From Ectocarpus siliculosus (lineage: Eukaryota; Sar; Phaeophyceae; Ectocarpales; Ectocarpaceae): a stretch of DNA of 64,000 nucleotides. This document shows positions 61,401 to 64,000 of the stretch, piece by piece. Location of the stretch: NCBI GenBank assembly GCA_000310025.1, contig FN648530.1, positions 99,309 through 163,308 on the forward strand, given 5' to 3'. Below the pieces are notes generated by a model, which was not told where the DNA came from, made no database searches, and saw nothing but the letters and a program-made list of their open reading frames with translations. The translations under genes and the position numbers were made by a program. How positions within the stretch are numbered: position 1 is the stretch's first letter; the number at the start of each line of letters is the position of its first letter.

Positions 61401-61696
61401 TCTCCCCCCAATCAACAGGTACGTACGTCGTGGGAACAGAGGAGGGTCGGTCCTCCGTAGCACTCCTAAGTTGTTTCTGGCTGTTGTTATTGTTGTTGTC
61501 GTTGTCGTTGTCTTGACATTGAAAACCGTTCCGGTCTCAGCAGTATTAGTCTGCTGGTAATGTTATTTCTGTTTTCCCTCCTCGCTCTCTGTCGTTCAGT
61601 CGCGAGGAAAGAAGGCGATTTCACGAGTCGAGCCGTTTTTCGAGACTACTTAATCCTCGGCTGATATGCAGACGTCGTTCGTATTCCGTACAGTAG
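58460..61696 (+). CDS. Zn2Cys6 zinc-cluster DNA-binding protein
   Basis: It is probably a small nuclear transcription regulator. Exons: 58460-58596, 61209-61418 and probably 61600-61696 (stop TAG), ~148 aa. Joining exons 1 and 2 recreates a full binuclear zinc cluster: KSCSFCIKRKRYCDGFARKR, then C-x2-C and IAKKQPGCHY. The spacing is C-x2-C-x6-C-x7-C-x2-C-x7-C, as in Gal4-type domains, with the usual basic residues after the second Cys. The 2.6-kb intron splits the domain between Cys4 and Cys5, needs a GC donor (GCAG|GCAAGC) and carries SINE copy C. Exon 3 is Arg-rich and its end is less certain. The ATG at 58460 is the first Met in frame, although the frame is open upstream. An alternative exon at 58920 would give CHCWKFENSQ but leaves the sixth Cys missing. 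Confidence 0.8.
60539..60853 (-). mobile_element. tRNA-derived SINE, full-length copy C
   Basis: On minus it starts GGTCGCCCCGGTGGTCTAGT, carries the B box GGTTCGAATCCCGG, the body TGTGTACACAGAGGGAAGAG, then GGGTTGGAGCAAACGGCAC, GTGCTGTGAGCGCTGATTTG and an A-rich tail at 60550-60539. It aligns end to end with copy B and lies in the intron of the zinc-cluster gene, antisense. Confidence 0.88.
60901..60930. repeat. 10-bp tandem repeat GCAAGACGCG x3
   Basis: Three perfect head-to-tail units sit just outside the SINE head of copy C. Confidence 0.9.
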
Positions 61697-61829
61697 GTGT
61701 AGACTGGTGCCAGAATAGAAAGAAAGGACGAAAGCAAGAGAAGAAAAAAATAACTTGAGCTGAGAACGTGAGCATCTCTGGTTCCAGGTCGAAGCCTTCC
61801 GTACGTTAAATGTTCAACTTGATCGATCG

Positions 61830-64000
61830 TTGGGATTCCGCACCCACCCAACCGAGCGTCTCTTCAGCCCAAGCCCTCCCTCTAGTCTGTTCGATCCGTT
61901 TGCGGGCCAACTCATCAATCCCCCCGATGAGCCGGAGTTCACCTGGCAAAGGGCAGTTTGCAATGAATACTCGATCCTCGACTACATCCTGGTAGATAGG
62001 GGGAGCACACAGATCCCAGAGCTGCACGTAAGTGCGATAAATGTAGGTTCGACCGACCACTTCCTCATATGGGCAAACATCGACCGATCTAGAAAGATGG
62101 AGAGTGAGAAACAGAGGAAAGTGTTCCGGTGGAAAGTAGAGCGTTTGGGAGACGAGGGGACACGGGATGAATTCCAGAAGGGACTGGCTGGTAGTGTAGA
62201 ACCCTTCAGGCAACTGCTGAGAAGCGTCGAAGACGGACAGGTAGACGTACAAGCAGCGGGGGATAAGGTGATTGAAGGGTGGGAGTCCATAGTGAATACA
62301 ACGGCAGACAGAGTAGTGGGAAAGGTGGTACGATGTGGGGTATGACGTGCTGAAAGAAGAAATAGGGGAACGTAGAGAAGTCTTCAAGCAGTACCTGAGT
62401 GAGGGGTCTGAGGAGAGTTGGGAAAAGTACAGGGCCAAGAGAAAACAGGTCATGGGACTAGTGAAAAAGAAGAAAAAGTGCATTTGGGACGAAGTAGTGC
62501 AGAAGGCCAACGGAGGCCTGGAGGGGAACGTCAAGCAGATGTGGGAAGGGTTTAGTGAGATGGTAACAAAGACCGCGCAGGGGGGGGATATAGGGGTAGC
62601 AACTTTGCGAGGCGTGAACGGTGAACTAGTCAGCAGTGGGAAGGGAAAACGGGAAGTTCTACATGTAGCAGGACACTACAAGAGACTTGGAGTGCCTTCG
62701 GAGAATGAAGCTATTGACCAAGTGTTTAAGAAGAAGGTGGACGCATGGGCCCAGGAAGAAGAAGAACCATCGAAGGCAGACGTTGGGAACATAGAACTAG
62801 AAAAGGAGTTCACTGAGGACGTGTGTGAACGAACTGCAGTGCCACAAAGCAGTAGGGGCGGATGGGATAGTCAATGAGTTCATGAAGTTTGGTGGGAAGG
62901 GGATGACCCAGCTGGTGGTACTGCTGTACAACTGGGTGTGGAGAAGCGAGTATGCGCCAAGTAGATGGAGGGAAGGAGTAGTTGTGACCTTGTTTAAGAA
63001 AGGAGACAAGACTGACCCAGGAAACTACAGGGGGATCACACTGTTGAACACAGTAGGAAAAGTGTTCTCTATGCTGCTGAACGATAGGATAGTGGGAGTA
63101 TTGGAGAAGGAACATAGCGTTAGTGAGGGCCAGGCAGGTTTGAAGAGGGGGTGCGTAGACCACGCATTCACGGTAGGGAGAATCATCCAAGGTAGAAAGA
63201 GGGCGGGAAGGCCGACGTACTGCTTCTTCGTGGACGTGAAAAAGGCATACGATACCGTATGGAGAATGGGCTGTGGAAACAGTTGTCCAAGTACGGGATC
63301 AAGGGGAAAATGTGGAGAGTGCTGAAGAAGATGACAGAGTGTACGAAAAGCGCGGTCATGCTAGACGGAGAACTGTCTAAATTCTTCGACATTGAACAGG
63401 GGGTCCCACAAGGTTGCACGCTGTCCCCATTATTGTTCCAAGTGTTCATCAACGATCTGTTGGAAGTCGTAGAGGCAGTCCGGAAGGGAGTAAAAGTAGG
63501 GGACACGGAAACTTCGGTGTCAGGAATGCTGTTTGCGGATGATTTTGTTGGTATGTCGGACACCCCTGAGGGACAGCAACTGCAAATTGACGCGGCGAAG
63601 AAGTTTACTGATAAGTGGAGATTGTCTGCCAACGTTGAGGGGAGTGCCGTCATAGTATGCAACGAGGACAGGGAGGAACCAGTACAAAACAGATGGAAGT
63701 GGGGGGTCGACGAGATTGCCGTAGTGGACCAGTACACATACCTCGGAGTAGAGGTCGCAAAAGACTGCTCGTGGAATGCACACATGCCCAAGGTAGCGGA
63801 AAAGGGCATAGCACGAGCAGGGAAGCTGCACCCAATACTCGCAAACCGGCACCTCGATACACGCGTCAAATTGACGGTTTTGAAGAGCGTAATCGTACCG
63901 CCGCTAGTGTACGCCGGAGAAGTATGGGGAGGAAATAAGAACGTAGTGAAAGAACTGGAGGCGGCGCAGATGAAAGCAGCGAAAATCATCCTAGGATTCT
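61830..64000 (+). pseudogene. Non-LTR retrotransposon (LINE) ORF2, frame-broken, runs off window
   Basis: The end of an apurinic-type endonuclease domain comes first (YSILDYILVDRGS ... GSTDHFLIW, 61830-62110), then a charged linker, then reverse transcriptase. RT motifs are visible: GNYRGITLLNTVGKVFSMLL, FFVDVKKAYDTVWR (catalytic Asp), EQGVPQGCTLSPLLFQ and LFADDFVGM (catalytic Asp pair, 63529-63546). The coding frame changes near 62335, 62830 and 63265, so the copy is dead unless these are sequencing errors. The 5' end is cut near 61800-61830 and the element continues past 64000. It belongs to the same family as the fragment at 33560-34760. Confidence 0.9.

Overview
This is a nuclear genome window from a eukaryote with intron-rich genes, long introns (0.3-2.6 kb), GC-rich exons, many CAG/CTG and poly-C tracts and abundant degenerate transposons. 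Gene content (plastid/bacterial-type glycerol-3-phosphate dehydrogenase, an LMBR1-domain membrane protein, a membrane RING-H2 ligase, GTP cyclohydrolase I) and texture fit a stramenopile alga, most likely a brown alga of the Ectocarpus type. That assignment is inference. No prokaryotic, organellar or CRISPR features were seen.

Layout. 1-1.4 kb: repeats (diverged ~280-bp tandem, tRNA-like SINE head, MITE fragment). 1.4-13.2 kb (+): one large multi-exon gene of unknown function, with acidic/Ser/Gln-rich stretches. 14.5-19.2 kb (+): NAD(P)-glycerol-3-phosphate dehydrogenase, seven exons that join in frame to 358 aa. 20.9-21.7 kb: a 100-N assembly gap whose left flank looks like a low-quality second read of its right flank. 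22.3-25.7 kb (-): GTP cyclohydrolase I, three exons, 256 aa. 28.5-32.7 kb (-): membrane RING-H2 E3 ubiquitin ligase. 32.8-41.2 kb: repeats, including a rearranged LINE fragment. 41.2-49.5 kb (+): LMBD2-type nine-TM-family protein, about 13 exons. 49.5-58.4 kb: repeats, a decayed Ty3/gypsy integrase region (-), tandem repeats and a complete 217-bp TA-flanked MITE. 58.5-61.7 kb (+): small fungal-type Zn2Cys6 zinc-cluster protein. 61.8-64.0 kb (+): a frame-broken LINE (endonuclease end plus reverse transcriptase) running off the window.

The genes look like independent housekeeping/regulatory loci and not a pathway cluster. The unusual signals are in gene structure and repeats: four introns that only work in frame with a GC donor instead of GT, a tRNA-derived SINE family with shared body and tail, a 236-nt near-perfect hairpin inside an intron, two near-identical ~0.6-kb inverted repeat copies 27 kb apart, a LINE whose zinc-finger segment is flipped in place, and a strongly over-represented 10-mer TACAGCAGTA. 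All splice models were made by reading frame, splice dinucleotides and family knowledge, with no transcript evidence.
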